Below the pieces are notes generated by a model that saw only the letters and a list, made by a program, of their open reading frames with translations, ran no database searches and was not told the origin of the DNA. Shown piece by piece: positions 8,894-18,092 of a stretch of DNA of 50,601 bases. This DNA is from Actinotignum schaalii (GTDB lineage: Bacteria; Actinomycetota; Actinomycetes; Actinomycetales; Actinomycetaceae), in the NCBI RefSeq assembly GCF_028864145.1, contig NZ_JARBHJ010000013.1, positions 1-50,601 of the forward strand, read 5' to 3'. Within the stretch, counting starts at the first letter, position 1. Each line of letters opens with the position of its first letter. A program made the translations under genes and the position numbers.

Positions 8894-9766
8894 ATGACCC
8901 TTTCTGCTTTCTGGAGGAATCAAGTGCGCCTGGGCGTTGCCGCACTGGCCGGATTCGCCGCGGCCCGCGCAGCCGAGAAGCTGCTCGCCCGGCGCGCCGC
9001 GCCCGCCTGGCAGCGTACTGCTAAGGACCGGCGTACTGTGAGTTTGCGGGAAGGCCCGGTTGCGGTAGCAGGCACGGTTACCGGAGGCGCGGTGGGTGCT
9101 CTACTCTCCGGAGGCACGAGCTCGGCTGGTTCGGTGATCGCGGCGCTCAGCGGAGGACTGGCCGGTTATATTGACGATTTTTACGAAGGTGCATTTTCAC
9201 GTACCTCCAAAGGGCTACGCGGCCACCTCGGTGCACTTTCCCGGGGCCATCTGACCTCCGGGGCTCTGAAAATAGTCATTATTGGGGCCGGTGCGGCCCT
9301 GGCCTCATGCGTCCCGGTTACTGTGGACGGCTCTCGTAGTAGTGGTTCTTGCGCGCGGCAGCTCGCGCTGCGCGGCGAACGCACCATTCTCATCGCTGCT
9401 ACCGCGAATCTTATTAATCTCCTTGACCTCGCGCCGGGCCGGGCCTGGAAAGGAACGCTCATAGCCGCGGCTCCCTTCTCCCTGGTCAGCTACCCGCCGG
9501 CAGGTCCCATTGCCGCGGCTCTCGTGGGTACTGGCACAGCCTGCCTGCCTGAGGACCTCGCGGGTAGGGTCATGCTCGGCGATACCGGGGCAAATGCGCT
9601 GGGAGCGGCACTGGGCTGGACGCTCGCCAGCCGTGGTCCTTGGGTGCGGCGCGGGGCGCTGGGCATCGTCGTCGCCCTGAATATCGCGAGCGAAAAAATA
9701 TCATTTTCGCGGGTTATCGCAACCCACCCGTGGCTGCGCGCTCTCGACCAGGCAGGCCGGGCATGA
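8894..9766 (+). CDS. MraY/WecA-like integral membrane glycosyl-phosphotransferase homolog
   Basis: Looks like a divergent member of the polyprenyl-phosphate sugar-1-phosphate transferase (MraY/WecA, GT4) family. GGLAGYIDDFYE carries the paired Asp motif, ANLINLLDL resembles the NxxNxxD loop, and MLGDTGANALGAALGW matches the GDxGS/LG motif. Several hydrophobic segments are present. At 290 residues it is shorter than MraY (~350). It ends in ATGA overlap with murJ, so a lipid-linked envelope precursor role is suggested by context. Two starts compete: ATG 8894 sits 6 nt after a TACCAT hexamer (leaderless pattern); GTG 8924 has GGAGG at 8913-8917 with 6-nt spacing. Substrate and activity are unknown. 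Confidence 0.72.
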   Translation: MTLSAFWRNQVRLGVAALAGFAAARAAEKLLARRAAPAWQRTAKDRRTVSLREGPVAVAGTVTGGAVGALLSGGTSSAGSVIAALSGGLAGYIDDFYEGAFSRTSKGLRGHLGALSRGHLTSGALKIVIIGAGAALASCVPVTVDGSRSSGSCARQLALRGERTILIAATANLINLLDLAPGRAWKGTLIAAAPFSLVSYPPAGPIAAALVGTGTACLPEDLAGRVMLGDTGANALGAALGWTLASRGPWVRRGALGIVVALNIASEKISFSRVIATHPWLRALDQAGRA

Positions 9767-11403
9767 AAAAAGTTCTTGGAACTGCACTTGGAGCAGCCGG
9801 AACCATAGCGATTCTTACCCTGCTCTCGCGTGCCATGGGCTTCGTGCGGGCCTGGGTGCAAAATGGGGCGTTGGGAGATTCCCTCGCCGGGGAGGCGTAT
9901 TCGACGGCGAATACCGTCCCTAATGTGCTTTTTGAAATCGCGGCCGGCGGTGCCTTGGCTGCCGCGGTCATCCCGTTGGTCTCCGGATTCCTAGCGAAGG
10001 CACTGGCCGCGGAAGTATCCCGCACTGCCTCGGCCTTGTTCACTTGGGTACTTGCCATCGGAATTCCGGTTGCGGGGATTGTTACCCTGGGTGCCCGGCC
10101 GATTATGGACGTGCTCCTGGGGGAGGGCTCGCCGGCAGCCAGCGTGGATTTCGCCGCCACCCTCCTCCGGATTTTCGCCTGGCAAATCCCCCTCTACGGA
10201 TTGTCGGTGGTGTGCACGGGACTTTTGCAGGCGCATAAAAAATTTGTGCTTCCCGCTCTCGCCCCACTGCTCTCGTCGGTCACGGTTATTATTACTTTCG
10301 TTATTTTCACGCAGCTCGCCGGGGGTAATCAGCACGATCCGGCACGGATTTCTCGGGCGGCCCTCTATGTGCTGGCCTGGGGAACCACGGCGGGGGTCGC
10401 GGTCTTCTCCCTACCCCAGCTTATCCCGGTGCTACGCCGCATCAGCTTGCGACCTACATTCCGTTTCCCGCCGGGGGTAGGGCGCCGTGCGCTACGGTTA
10501 AGCGCGGCGGGGCTGGCCGGCCTGCTCGCTCAACAGATCCAAATCATCGCGGTCATGCTTTTTGCCAATGCCCGCGGTGATGTGGGAACCTACCCGATTT
10601 TCACTTTCGCGAACCAGCTCTATATGGTGCCCTACGCCGTGCTGGCTGTTCCGATCGCCACCGCGGTTTTCCCACGCCTCGCAGAAGCCGCCGCGATCCC
10701 CGGGCGCCCGGGTCTGGCTCGGATCACCGCTCGCTCTTCCCGTCTCGTTTTTGATATTGGACTGCTCTGCGTGGCACTGCTGGTGGCGGTTGCAGAGCCT
10801 GCCCAGGCACTCTTCGCGGTGGCGCGTCCGGTGGCTCATATGGATATTGCCATGTTGGCTATGGCGCCCGCACTCCTCGGCTATGCCTTTATTTACCATG
10901 GGTCGCGGGTTCTCTACGCAGTGGAGGCAGCTCGTGCGGTTATTATTGTCAATTCGGCGGCGTGGCTGATGGTCGTTGTGGTTCTTATCGGGGCGGCGGG
11001 CCTGGGGGTGCACGGACGCACCGAAGTGCTCATCAGCATCGGTGTGGCGATGTCCACGGGAATGACCGTTGGAGGTATTGGCCATATCTTCGCGATCCGG
11101 CGCGCGGTAGGCCCCGGGGCGCTGCGCGGTGTCGGTTACTCCCTGCGGATCGTGCTGCCTGCCGCTGTAGTAGCTGGCACGGTCGGATATACCAGCGGGC
11201 GCGGGATACTACGCTGGTGGGGGGAAGGCGCCCTGGGTGCCCTGGGAGCAACTGCCGTGGCCGGTGCACTCACCCTCGCGATCGGGGGAGTGGCGCTCTA
11301 CTTCGTTGACCGACGGGCGCTGCGGCTGGCGCGTGACGCGGAGGCGCCGTCGACCCAAGAAATGCCCGCTATTGCCGTGGCTTTCGACGAAGCGAATGCA
11401 TAA
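9763..11403 (+). CDS. murJ: MurJ/MviN-family lipid II flippase
   Basis: Polytopic membrane protein of the MOP superfamily that flips lipid II for peptidoglycan synthesis. The sequence shows 13-14 hydrophobic segments and family features: an N-terminal LLSRAMGFVR helix, NTVPNVLFEIAAGGALAAAVIPL near residue 50, and NQLYMVPYAVLAVPIATAVFPRLAEAA in the middle. The product is 546 aa, normal for the core flippase, without the long cytoplasmic pseudokinase extension of mycobacterial MviN. The ATG at 9763 overlaps the upstream TGA. Confidence 0.92.
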   Translation: MKKVLGTALGAAGTIAILTLLSRAMGFVRAWVQNGALGDSLAGEAYSTANTVPNVLFEIAAGGALAAAVIPLVSGFLAKALAAEVSRTASALFTWVLAIGIPVAGIVTLGARPIMDVLLGEGSPAASVDFAATLLRIFAWQIPLYGLSVVCTGLLQAHKKFVLPALAPLLSSVTVIITFVIFTQLAGGNQHDPARISRAALYVLAWGTTAGVAVFSLPQLIPVLRRISLRPTFRFPPGVGRRALRLSAAGLAGLLAQQIQIIAVMLFANARGDVGTYPIFTFANQLYMVPYAVLAVPIATAVFPRLAEAAAIPGRPGLARITARSSRLVFDIGLLCVALLVAVAEPAQALFAVARPVAHMDIAMLAMAPALLGYAFIYHGSRVLYAVEAARAVIIVNSAAWLMVVVVLIGAAGLGVHGRTEVLISIGVAMSTGMTVGGIGHIFAIRRAVGPGALRGVGYSLRIVLPAAVVAGTVGYTSGRGILRWWGEGALGALGATAVAGALTLAIGGVALYFVDRRALRLARDAEAPSTQEMPAIAVAFDEANA

Positions 11404-11451
11404 AACTTGGTCTGCGGCCTGCACGCCCGCGCAGGTGGGAAAGGAAATTTT

Positions 11452-12042
11452 ATGTACAACGGTCTGAGTGATGAGTACTGCCCCGAGCATATGCGGCTCC
11501 TGGAGCGGCGCAACGTGCTCACGTCTCCGTTCATTAACGTGTACGAGGATACGGTGGAACTGCCCAGCGTAGGAGCGCGAATGGATCGTTACTGGGTGGA
11601 GCACCGCGATGCGGTGGCCGTGCTTGCGGTACGGGGCAGTGGCGACGGCGCACCTGAGGAAGTACTGCTTATCCGGCAGTATCGGATTCCGGTTCGCTCG
11701 CTCCTGTGGGAAATTCCGGCTGGCATCCTCGATATAGAGGGTGAGGATCCGATGGAGGCCGCTCGCCGGGAACTGCGCGAAGAAACCGATTATGCCGCCG
11801 GGGAACTGGAGTTTCTTACCCGTTTCTACACCTCGCCCGGTTTCACTAACGAGCAGCTCACGGTCTATCTCACTCGTAATCCCGAGCCAGCCGCGGCAGC
11901 TTTTGCTCGCGAGGATGAAGAGGCCGAAATTGAGGTGCGGTGGGTGCCGCTAGCCCTGGTGCGGGAGGCAATTATGACCGGGCGAGTTGCTAATCCGCAA
12001 CTGGTGGCAGCGGTACTTGCTTACCTGGCGCGTAGCTCTTAA
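11452..12042 (+). CDS. Nudix hydrolase, ADP-ribose pyrophosphatase type
   Basis: Nudix hydrolase resembling ADP-ribose diphosphatases (Rv1700 type), which cleave ADP-ribose to AMP and ribose-5-phosphate. The Nudix box is in AARRELREETDY, with the E-X7-REL-X-EE core intact, an upstream Gly in PAGILD one residue further away than canonical, and Asp where the terminal Gly is usual. The downstream TRFYTSPGFTNEQLTVYL segment is typical of ADP-ribose pyrophosphatases. The ATG at 11452 is chosen over an upstream GTG because GGAAAGGA lies about 6 nt before it. 196 aa. The gene closes the steA-murJ block. Confidence 0.88.
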   Translation: MYNGLSDEYCPEHMRLLERRNVLTSPFINVYEDTVELPSVGARMDRYWVEHRDAVAVLAVRGSGDGAPEEVLLIRQYRIPVRSLLWEIPAGILDIEGEDPMEAARRELREETDYAAGELEFLTRFYTSPGFTNEQLTVYLTRNPEPAAAAFAREDEEAEIEVRWVPLALVREAIMTGRVANPQLVAAVLAYLARSS

Positions 12043-12373
12043 CGACTAGGAGGGTCCGGGCCGATCGCTGTTGCGGTTCAACGGCTGTTTAACAGCGGTT
12101 CTACGGCGGTTCTGCACCGCTCTTAGCCACGAGCGTAACTCGTGTGGGCGTGTGGACCCGCGCCGGTAACAACGGTCCTTTTTCCGTCCGGTTAGGCTGT
12201 CCAAACTAGATTACGCAACGTTGGTGTTGTTTAATTGGGAGGCGAGGTCCTAGATATGGTCGACCACCGCGTGGTAAGTGGCGGTGCTCAATTCGAAAGA
12301 ACCTGCGGTCGTGGTCCGGGCGCGCATACGTGCTTGGCGAGGATGTAGAACTGTAACGGGGGTGGTGTTCCAA
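12043..12373 (+). promoter_or_regulatory. Gene-free region upstream of sufR with phased repeats and palindromes
   Basis: No convincing ORF. It holds three GCGGTTC heptamers (12073-12079, 12095-12101, 12106-12112; starts 22 and 11 bp apart, on one DNA face), a GCTGTT-T-AACAGC palindrome (12084-12096), and a CACGAG-N5-CTCGTG palindrome (12128-12144). A TAGATT hexamer at 12207-12212 is a possible -10. It most likely holds the suf operon promoter and operator; which element SufR binds cannot be told from sequence alone. Confidence 0.55.
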
Positions 12374-13063
12374 GTGTCCGAAGATGAAGGCGCAAAGATC
12401 CGCCCCCGTGAAGAAACAACCCGCGAAGGTATTCTGCGTCTCATTATGGAACGCGGACCCATTAGCGCCACGGAACTTGCCCGCTTAGCTATCCTTACTC
12501 CAGCTGGGGTGCGGCGCCATCTTGTGGCGCTCGAAGATGCGGGTGCTATTACCGAATGTGAGAAACCCGGGCAGCGTGAGGCGCGGGCCGGGCGGCCAGC
12601 ACGCTACTACGTGGCAACGGATGCCGGGCAGAATGCCGGGGCAACCTCTTATCACACCATGGCGAATGCAGCTCTTGATTTTCTGCGTGAAAATCTGGGG
12701 GAGGCCGGAGTGGCGGAATTTGCGCGCCGCCGCGAGCGTGCTTTGGTCGCTCGTTACCGCGATGTGCTTGGGGATACGGAAAATTCGGTGGAACGGTTGC
12801 GCCGTCTGGCGCGAGCCCTCACCCAAGATGGTTATGCCGCTTCGGTTCGCGATGTTCCGGGTACCCAGGATGGGCCGCGGCAGATGATCCAGTTGTGTCA
12901 GGGGCGCTGCCCCCTGCGCGACGTCGCCACACAGAATAACTTTTTATGCGCGGCGGAAACCCGCGCTTTTCACGAACTACTCGGGGTTCCCGTGCAGCGG
13001 TTGGCAACCATTGCATCGGGGAGTCACGTGTGCACGGTGACGCTGCACGCTAACAGCGTTTAA
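12374..13063 (+). CDS. sufR: SufR, Fe-S-cluster-containing repressor of the suf operon
   Basis: DeoR/ArsR-like winged-helix regulator of SUF Fe-S assembly. The helix-turn-helix is in residues about 15-65 (GILRLIMERGPISATELA..., TPAGVRRHLVALEDAG). The C-terminal part has the cluster-ligand cysteines with spacing C-X12-C-X27-C (GRC, FLC, HVC), the spacing I recall for mycobacterial SufR (Rv1460), plus one extra Cys just upstream (QLCQGRC). The start is uncertain: GTG 12374 gives MSEDEGAK and a normal length (229 aa); GTGs at 12362 and 12365 and a far one at 12278 are in frame. It sits directly before sufB and probably represses its own operon when the cluster is bound. Confidence 0.9.
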   Translation: MSEDEGAKIRPREETTREGILRLIMERGPISATELARLAILTPAGVRRHLVALEDAGAITECEKPGQREARAGRPARYYVATDAGQNAGATSYHTMANAALDFLRENLGEAGVAEFARRRERALVARYRDVLGDTENSVERLRRLARALTQDGYAASVRDVPGTQDGPRQMIQLCQGRCPLRDVATQNNFLCAAETRAFHELLGVPVQRLATIASGSHVCTVTLHANSV

Positions 13064-13078
13064 ATCGGGAGGAAACAC

Positions 13079-14530
13079 ATGGCACAAACACGGCACGAGG
13101 CAGCAATTGCGGAGGCCGTGGCGCAGCAGGAACACGTTATTGCGAACCTGTCTGGCGCCTATGAATTTGGGTGGCACGATACCGATACCGCCGGGGCTCA
13201 CGCGCGCCGCGGTCTAGATGAAGGTGTCGTGCGCGCGATTAGCGCGGCGAAGGAAGAACCGGAATGGATGCTCAAACGGCGCCTGCGCGCTTTGCGCCTT
13301 TTTGAGAAACGCCCCATGCCCACGTGGGGAGCTGATCTTTCCGGTATCAACTTTGATGACTTCAAATACTTCGTGCGTGCCACCGACCGTCAGGTGACCG
13401 ATTGGAACGACCTTCCCCCGGAGATCAAAAACACCTATGATCGGCTCGGCATTCCGGAAGCTGAAAAAGAACGCCTGGTAGCCGGGGTGGCTGCCCAGTA
13501 CGAATCCGAGGTGGTCTACAACTCGATTCGCGCGGATTTGGAAGAACAGGGCGTTATTTTCGTGGATACCGATACCGCCCTGCGTGAGCACGAGGACCTG
13601 GTGCGGGAATACTTCGGTACCGTTATTCCGGCCGGTGATAATAAATTCGCATCCCTCAATACCGCGGTATGGTCGGGTGGCTCTTTCATTTATGTCCCGA
13701 AGAACGTCCACGTGGATATTCCCTTGCAGGCGTACTTCCGTATCAACACCCAGGCAATGGGGCAGTTTGAACGTACGCTCATTATTTGTGATGAAGGCTC
13801 CTACGTGCACTACGTGGAAGGCTGTACCGCCCCGATCTACTCTGAGGACTCCCTCCACGCCGCCATCGTAGAAATCATTGTGAAAAAGAACGCCCACTGC
13901 CGTTACACCACGATCCAGAATTGGTCGAATAACGTGCTCAACCTCGTCACCCAGCGTGCGACCGTAGCAGAGGGGGCCACGATGGAATGGGTGGACGGTA
14001 ATATCGGTTCACGTCTCAATATGAAATACCCGGCTTGTGTGCTCCTGGGTGAACACGCGCACGGGGAAGCGCTTTCCGCGGCTTTCTCCGGCCCCGGCCA
14101 GCATCAGGATACCGGCGCGAAAATGCAGCACCTGGCGCCCAATACCACCTCCTCGATTGTCTCGAAGTCGATTTCGCGCGGGGGCGGGCGCTCCTCCTAT
14201 CGCGGTCTCGTGCAGGTTTCGGAAGATGCTCGTGGCTCGAAATCTAATGTGGTCTGCGATGCGCTGCTCGTAGACGATATTTCCCGCACGGATACCTACC
14301 CGTACGTGGACGTACGCACGGACGACGTCGAGATGGGGCACGAAGCCACCGTGACGAAGGTGAGCGAGGAACAGCTCTTCTATCTCATGCAACGTGGCCT
14401 ATCCGAGCAGGAAGCCATGGGTATGATCGTGCGCGGTTTCGTAGAGCCCATCGCTCGGGAACTGCCTATGGAATACGCACTGGAACTCAATCGTCTTATT
14501 GATCTGCAAATGGAAGGGAGTGTGGGCTAA
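13079..14530 (+). CDS. sufB: SufB, Fe-S cluster scaffold subunit
   Basis: Core scaffold of the SufBCD complex. It contains the family segments [49 protein letters not shown] and [30 protein letters not shown]-type C-terminal sequence with the conserved Cys and His around residue 405. Length 483 aa is full size. No intein is present, unlike M. tuberculosis SufB. GGGAGG lies 8 nt before the ATG. The stop overlaps the sufD start (TAATG). Confidence 0.97.
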   Translation: MAQTRHEAAIAEAVAQQEHVIANLSGAYEFGWHDTDTAGAHARRGLDEGVVRAISAAKEEPEWMLKRRLRALRLFEKRPMPTWGADLSGINFDDFKYFVRATDRQVTDWNDLPPEIKNTYDRLGIPEAEKERLVAGVAAQYESEVVYNSIRADLEEQGVIFVDTDTALREHEDLVREYFGTVIPAGDNKFASLNTAVWSGGSFIYVPKNVHVDIPLQAYFRINTQAMGQFERTLIICDEGSYVHYVEGCTAPIYSEDSLHAAIVEIIVKKNAHCRYTTIQNWSNNVLNLVTQRATVAEGATMEWVDGNIGSRLNMKYPACVLLGEHAHGEALSAAFSGPGQHQDTGAKMQHLAPNTTSSIVSKSISRGGGRSSYRGLVQVSEDARGSKSNVVCDALLVDDISRTDTYPYVDVRTDDVEMGHEATVTKVSEEQLFYLMQRGLSEQEAMGMIVRGFVEPIARELPMEYALELNRLIDLQMEGSVG

Positions 14531-15711
14531 TGGTCAGTACTGATCATTCCCAGGCGGTGCTGGCAGATGAAGGATTCCATACCGCGCACGCCGACCGCTC
14601 GGATCGCTTCGCCTCCTTTAATCCGGAGGAGTTCCCGATTCCGCGCGGAACCGGAGAGGAAGAAGATTGGCGTTTTACGCCGATGGATCGGGTAGCCCCG
14701 TTCATTAAGGACGTGGAGGGGGTGCGAGATGCCACCGTCACCGCCACCGTCGTGGGCGGTGCCTGTGTGGAAGAAGTGGACCGCAGCGATCCGCGCTTAG
14801 GTACAGTCGGGAAACCCGACGACCGCGCGGCGGCCCTCGCCTGGTCCGCTTTTAGGCGTGCGCATATCGTCACCCTCGATGGAAGCGAGCACGCGGACGT
14901 CGTCGCCATTATCAACGGGGAAGGAAAGCTGAGCGTTGCCCACACCCTTATTACCGCGGCCCCGGAGGCTAGCGGCACCGTAGTGCTCGAGCACACCGGT
15001 AGCGGCAACCTCACCGAAACCGTGGAAATTGAGGTGGGGGCGCATGCGGATCTCACCGTTGTTTCCGTGCAGGAACAGGAACGCTGTGCTTCCCAACATT
15101 CCGCCCAGCGGATCCGAGTGGGAGAAGGCGCAAAATTCCGGCATATCGTGGTGACCATCGGTGGGGATCTCATCCGCATGACCACCGCGTGCGAGTTGGA
15201 AGGAGAGCGTTCCGATAGCGAGCTGCTGGGTGCCTATATCACCGAAAGCCACCAGCATCACGAGCACCGCATTTTCGTGGATCACGTGGCCCCGCACTGC
15301 AAATCTCGCGCTACCTACAAGGGTGCGCTCCAGGGCGATGAGGCGCATTCGGTGTGGATCGGGGATGTGCTCATCCGGGCTCAGGCCGCCCAGACCGATA
15401 CGTATGAACTCAACCGCAACCTGGTACTCACCGAGGGAGCCAAGGCCGATTCGGTGCCTAACCTGGAGATTCTCACCGGAGATATCGCTGGGGCTGGGCA
15501 TGCCTCAGCAACGGGCCGTTTTGATGATGAACAACTCTTCTACCTCATGGCACGGGGCATTCCCGCCGATGTGGCGCGCCGCCTGGTAGTGCGCGGTTTC
15601 TTCGCCGAATTGGTGGAGCAGATCGAAGTGGATTCGGTGCGTATCAAGCTCATGGATGCCATCGAACGGGAACTCGATTTAGCCGATGCTGGAAACGGGG
15701 AGGATGCATGA
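14530..15711 (+). CDS. sufD: SufD, Fe-S assembly scaffold subunit
   Basis: Paralogue of SufB that pairs with it and with SufC. The C-terminal region has the shared beta-helix signature: HRIFVDHVAPHCKSRATYKGAL and ILTGDIAGAGHASATGRFDDEQLFYLMARG, with the conserved His in GHASATG. The N-terminal part is divergent, as usual for SufD. 393 aa. It overlaps sufB (TAATG) and the Rieske gene (ATGA). Confidence 0.95.
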   Translation: MVSTDHSQAVLADEGFHTAHADRSDRFASFNPEEFPIPRGTGEEEDWRFTPMDRVAPFIKDVEGVRDATVTATVVGGACVEEVDRSDPRLGTVGKPDDRAAALAWSAFRRAHIVTLDGSEHADVVAIINGEGKLSVAHTLITAAPEASGTVVLEHTGSGNLTETVEIEVGAHADLTVVSVQEQERCASQHSAQRIRVGEGAKFRHIVVTIGGDLIRMTTACELEGERSDSELLGAYITESHQHHEHRIFVDHVAPHCKSRATYKGALQGDEAHSVWIGDVLIRAQAAQTDTYELNRNLVLTEGAKADSVPNLEILTGDIAGAGHASATGRFDDEQLFYLMARGIPADVARRLVVRGFFAELVEQIEVDSVRIKLMDAIERELDLADAGNGEDA

Positions 15712-16055
15712 GCTGGCAGCAGGTGTGTACCACCGCGGATCTCGAGCCGGAAAGCGCCCTGAGCGTGGAAGTCCGCGCTGCGAACGGCGCCGTCGTACCG
15801 GTATGCATCGCACGCGACTGCCACGGCACCTGGCATGCCGTGGGCGATATCTGCACTCACGAAGACGTCAATCTCAGCGACGGCGAAGTTTTTGATACCA
15901 CAATTGAATGTCCCAAACACGGTGCGGAATTCGACCTGTGTTCCGGGCGTGCGCTCACGCTCCCGGCGGTCACACCCGTGCCCGTCTACCCCTTGACCTG
16001 CGATAACGACGGCCGCGTTTTTATTGACGTGGACACAAGACCTGAGGAGAAGTAA
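15708..16055 (+). CDS. Rieske-type [2Fe-2S] ferredoxin in the suf operon
   Basis: A 115-residue single-domain Rieske protein. The 2Fe-2S motifs are CTH (C-X-H, near residue 49) and CPKH (C-X2-H, near residue 68). It resembles the ferredoxin subunits of non-heme dioxygenases, but its place between sufD and sufC, coupled on both sides (ATGA and TAATG), suggests a role in electron supply or as a client of the Suf machinery. This insertion is common in actinobacterial suf operons but its function is not settled. Confidence 0.92.
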   Translation: MSWQQVCTTADLEPESALSVEVRAANGAVVPVCIARDCHGTWHAVGDICTHEDVNLSDGEVFDTTIECPKHGAEFDLCSGRALTLPAVTPVPVYPLTCDNDGRVFIDVDTRPEEK

Positions 16056-16816
16056 TGGCTACTCTCGATATTATTGATCTGCACGCCTCGGTGATCACTC
16101 CCGAAGGCCCCAAACCGATTCTGCACGGTGTCAACTTGCATATCGGTGATAATGAGATCCACGCGATTATGGGCCCGAACGGTTCGGGTAAATCGACCAC
16201 GGCGTACGCGCTGGCCGGGCACCCTTCCTATGAGATCACCTCCGGCCAGGTGCTGCTCGACGGCGTGGATATTACGGATATGACCGCTGATGAACGCGCC
16301 CGCGAGGGACTTTTCCTCGCCATGCAGTACCCGGTTGAAGTGCCGGGGGTATCTGTCTCGAATTTCTTGCGCACCGCGAAAACCGCGATTGATGGAGAAG
16401 CTCCGAAACTGCGTGAATGGTCCCAGGCATTGCGCAAGGTCACGGAGAAATTGCGCGTGGATGCTGATTTCATTAAGCGTGATCTCAATGTGGGCTTCTC
16501 CGGTGGGGAGAAGAAACGCACCGAAGTGCTCCAGATGGAATTACTGGAACCCAAGATCGCCGTGCTGGATGAAACGGATTCCGGGCTGGACGTGGACGCG
16601 CTGCGCGTGGTCTCTGAAGGGATCGTCGATGTGCATGAACGCACCGGTAATTCGCTGCTGCTCATCACCCACTACAACCGAATTTTGCAGTACGTCAAAC
16701 CCGATTACGTCCACGTTTTCGCCGGCGGCAAGATTGTGCGCACCGGCGGACCGGATCTGGCCAGCGAACTGGAAGCTTCCGGTTACGACAGCTACATCGA
16801 AGCGGAGGCGAAGTAG
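16055..16816 (+). CDS. sufC: SufC, Fe-S assembly ATPase
   Basis: ABC-type ATPase that drives SufBCD. Walker A is GPNGSGKST near residues 36-44, signature FSGGEKKRTEVLQM, Walker B IAVLDETDSGLDVDAL with the SufC-characteristic DETDSGLD, and the H-loop ITHYNRIL. 253 aa, full length. One-nucleotide overlap with the Rieske gene; sufS begins directly after the stop. Confidence 0.97.
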   Translation: MATLDIIDLHASVITPEGPKPILHGVNLHIGDNEIHAIMGPNGSGKSTTAYALAGHPSYEITSGQVLLDGVDITDMTADERAREGLFLAMQYPVEVPGVSVSNFLRTAKTAIDGEAPKLREWSQALRKVTEKLRVDADFIKRDLNVGFSGGEKKRTEVLQMELLEPKIAVLDETDSGLDVDALRVVSEGIVDVHERTGNSLLLITHYNRILQYVKPDYVHVFAGGKIVRTGGPDLASELEASGYDSYIEAEAK

Positions 16817-18088
16817 GTGAGCGCCGTGCGCCCGCTGGTGGCGCGGGAAGATTTCCCGATCCTCGCCCGCCCGATGCGCGCCGGCCAGGCCCTCGTGTAC
16901 TTAGATTCTGGGGCGACGGCGCAGCGTCCGCGCGCCGTTCTGGACGCGATGGTGGATTTCGATACGCGCTCCAACGGAGCGGTCAAACGCGGCAGCCACC
17001 TTCTCGCGGAGGAATCTACCGTGGCTTACGAAGAAGCCCGCGCGAAAGTGGCGGCCTTTATCGGGGCGGCGCCCCAGGAAATCGTGTGGACCAGCGGGAG
17101 CACCCAGTCCCTCAATCTCCTCGCCTACGCGATCTCGAATGCCACGGCGGGACGCGGATGGGGTAATGCGGATCGTTTTCTGCTGCGTGCCGGTGACGAC
17201 ATTGTGGTCACCCGGGCCGAACACCACGCGAATCTGCTGCCTTGGCAAGAGCTGTGCGAACGTACCGGTGCCCGACTCACGTGGCTTGATCTGGATAGCG
17301 AAGGAAGAATTGACCCGGCTAGTCTCGGGGTTATCGGGCGGCGCACTCGTATCGTTGCTTTCACCCACGTTTCGAATGTGACCGGGGCGGTATCTCCGGT
17401 AGCGCAGATCGTGGAAGCTGCCCGCGCGGTGGGTGCTTTTACGGTTCTGGATGCCTGTCAATCGGTGCCGCACCTGCCCGTGAATGTCCGGGAATTGGAC
17501 GTGGATTTCGCTGCTTTTTCAGGACATAAAATGTACGGGCCCACCGGTGTGGGTGCGCTGTACGGGCGTGAAGAACTCCTCGCGGATCTGCCGCCTTACC
17601 AATTCGGTGGCTCGATGATCGAACGGGTGACGATGGAAAAAACGCGCTATGCGCGTCCGCCGGCCCGTTTTGAGGCGGGAAGTCAGCCGGTCACCCAGAT
17701 TGTGGGCCTTGCGCATGCGGTTGATTACCTCAGCGCTATCGGCATGGAGAAGGTGGCACGCTATGAAGATGCGCTGACGGTCCAGCTCCTTGAAGGCCTC
17801 GGGCAGATCCCGGGGATTCGGGTGCTCGGACCACGCGGGGGAATTGGTCGCACCGGGATCGCGGCTTTTACCGTTGACGGTGTGCACCCGCATGACGTGG
17901 GGCAATTCTTGGATGCGCGCGGTATTGCCGTGCGGGTGGGGCACCATTGTGCCCAGCCCATCCACGATTTCTTCGGGGTGCCTGCCTCGGTGCGTGCCTC
18001 CGTGGGGATATATACAACAAGCTCGGATATCGACGTGTTTCTGGAGGCGTTGAGCCAGGTCCGCGGCTATTTCCGGGCGGAAGGATAG
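16817..18088 (+). CDS. sufS: SufS, cysteine desulfurase (class II)
   Basis: PLP enzyme that takes sulfur from cysteine to form a persulfide for Fe-S assembly. The PLP Lys is in FSGHKMYGPTGVGALYG, substrate/PLP residues are in VTRAEHHANLLPW and DACQSVPH, and the catalytic Cys is in VRVGHHCAQPIHDFFG near residue 380. 423 aa. GTG start directly after the sufC stop. SufU, its sulfur acceptor, follows after 4 nt. Confidence 0.96.
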   Translation: MSAVRPLVAREDFPILARPMRAGQALVYLDSGATAQRPRAVLDAMVDFDTRSNGAVKRGSHLLAEESTVAYEEARAKVAAFIGAAPQEIVWTSGSTQSLNLLAYAISNATAGRGWGNADRFLLRAGDDIVVTRAEHHANLLPWQELCERTGARLTWLDLDSEGRIDPASLGVIGRRTRIVAFTHVSNVTGAVSPVAQIVEAARAVGAFTVLDACQSVPHLPVNVRELDVDFAAFSGHKMYGPTGVGALYGREELLADLPPYQFGGSMIERVTMEKTRYARPPARFEAGSQPVTQIVGLAHAVDYLSAIGMEKVARYEDALTVQLLEGLGQIPGIRVLGPRGGIGRTGIAAFTVDGVHPHDVGQFLDARGIAVRVGHHCAQPIHDFFGVPASVRASVGIYTTSSDIDVFLEALSQVRGYFRAEG

Positions 18089-18092
18089 GTAC

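Noticed and set aside
13079-14530. Intein in SufB, as in M. tuberculosis
   Set aside because: The 483-residue frame is continuous with normal SufB motifs and no intein splice motifs.
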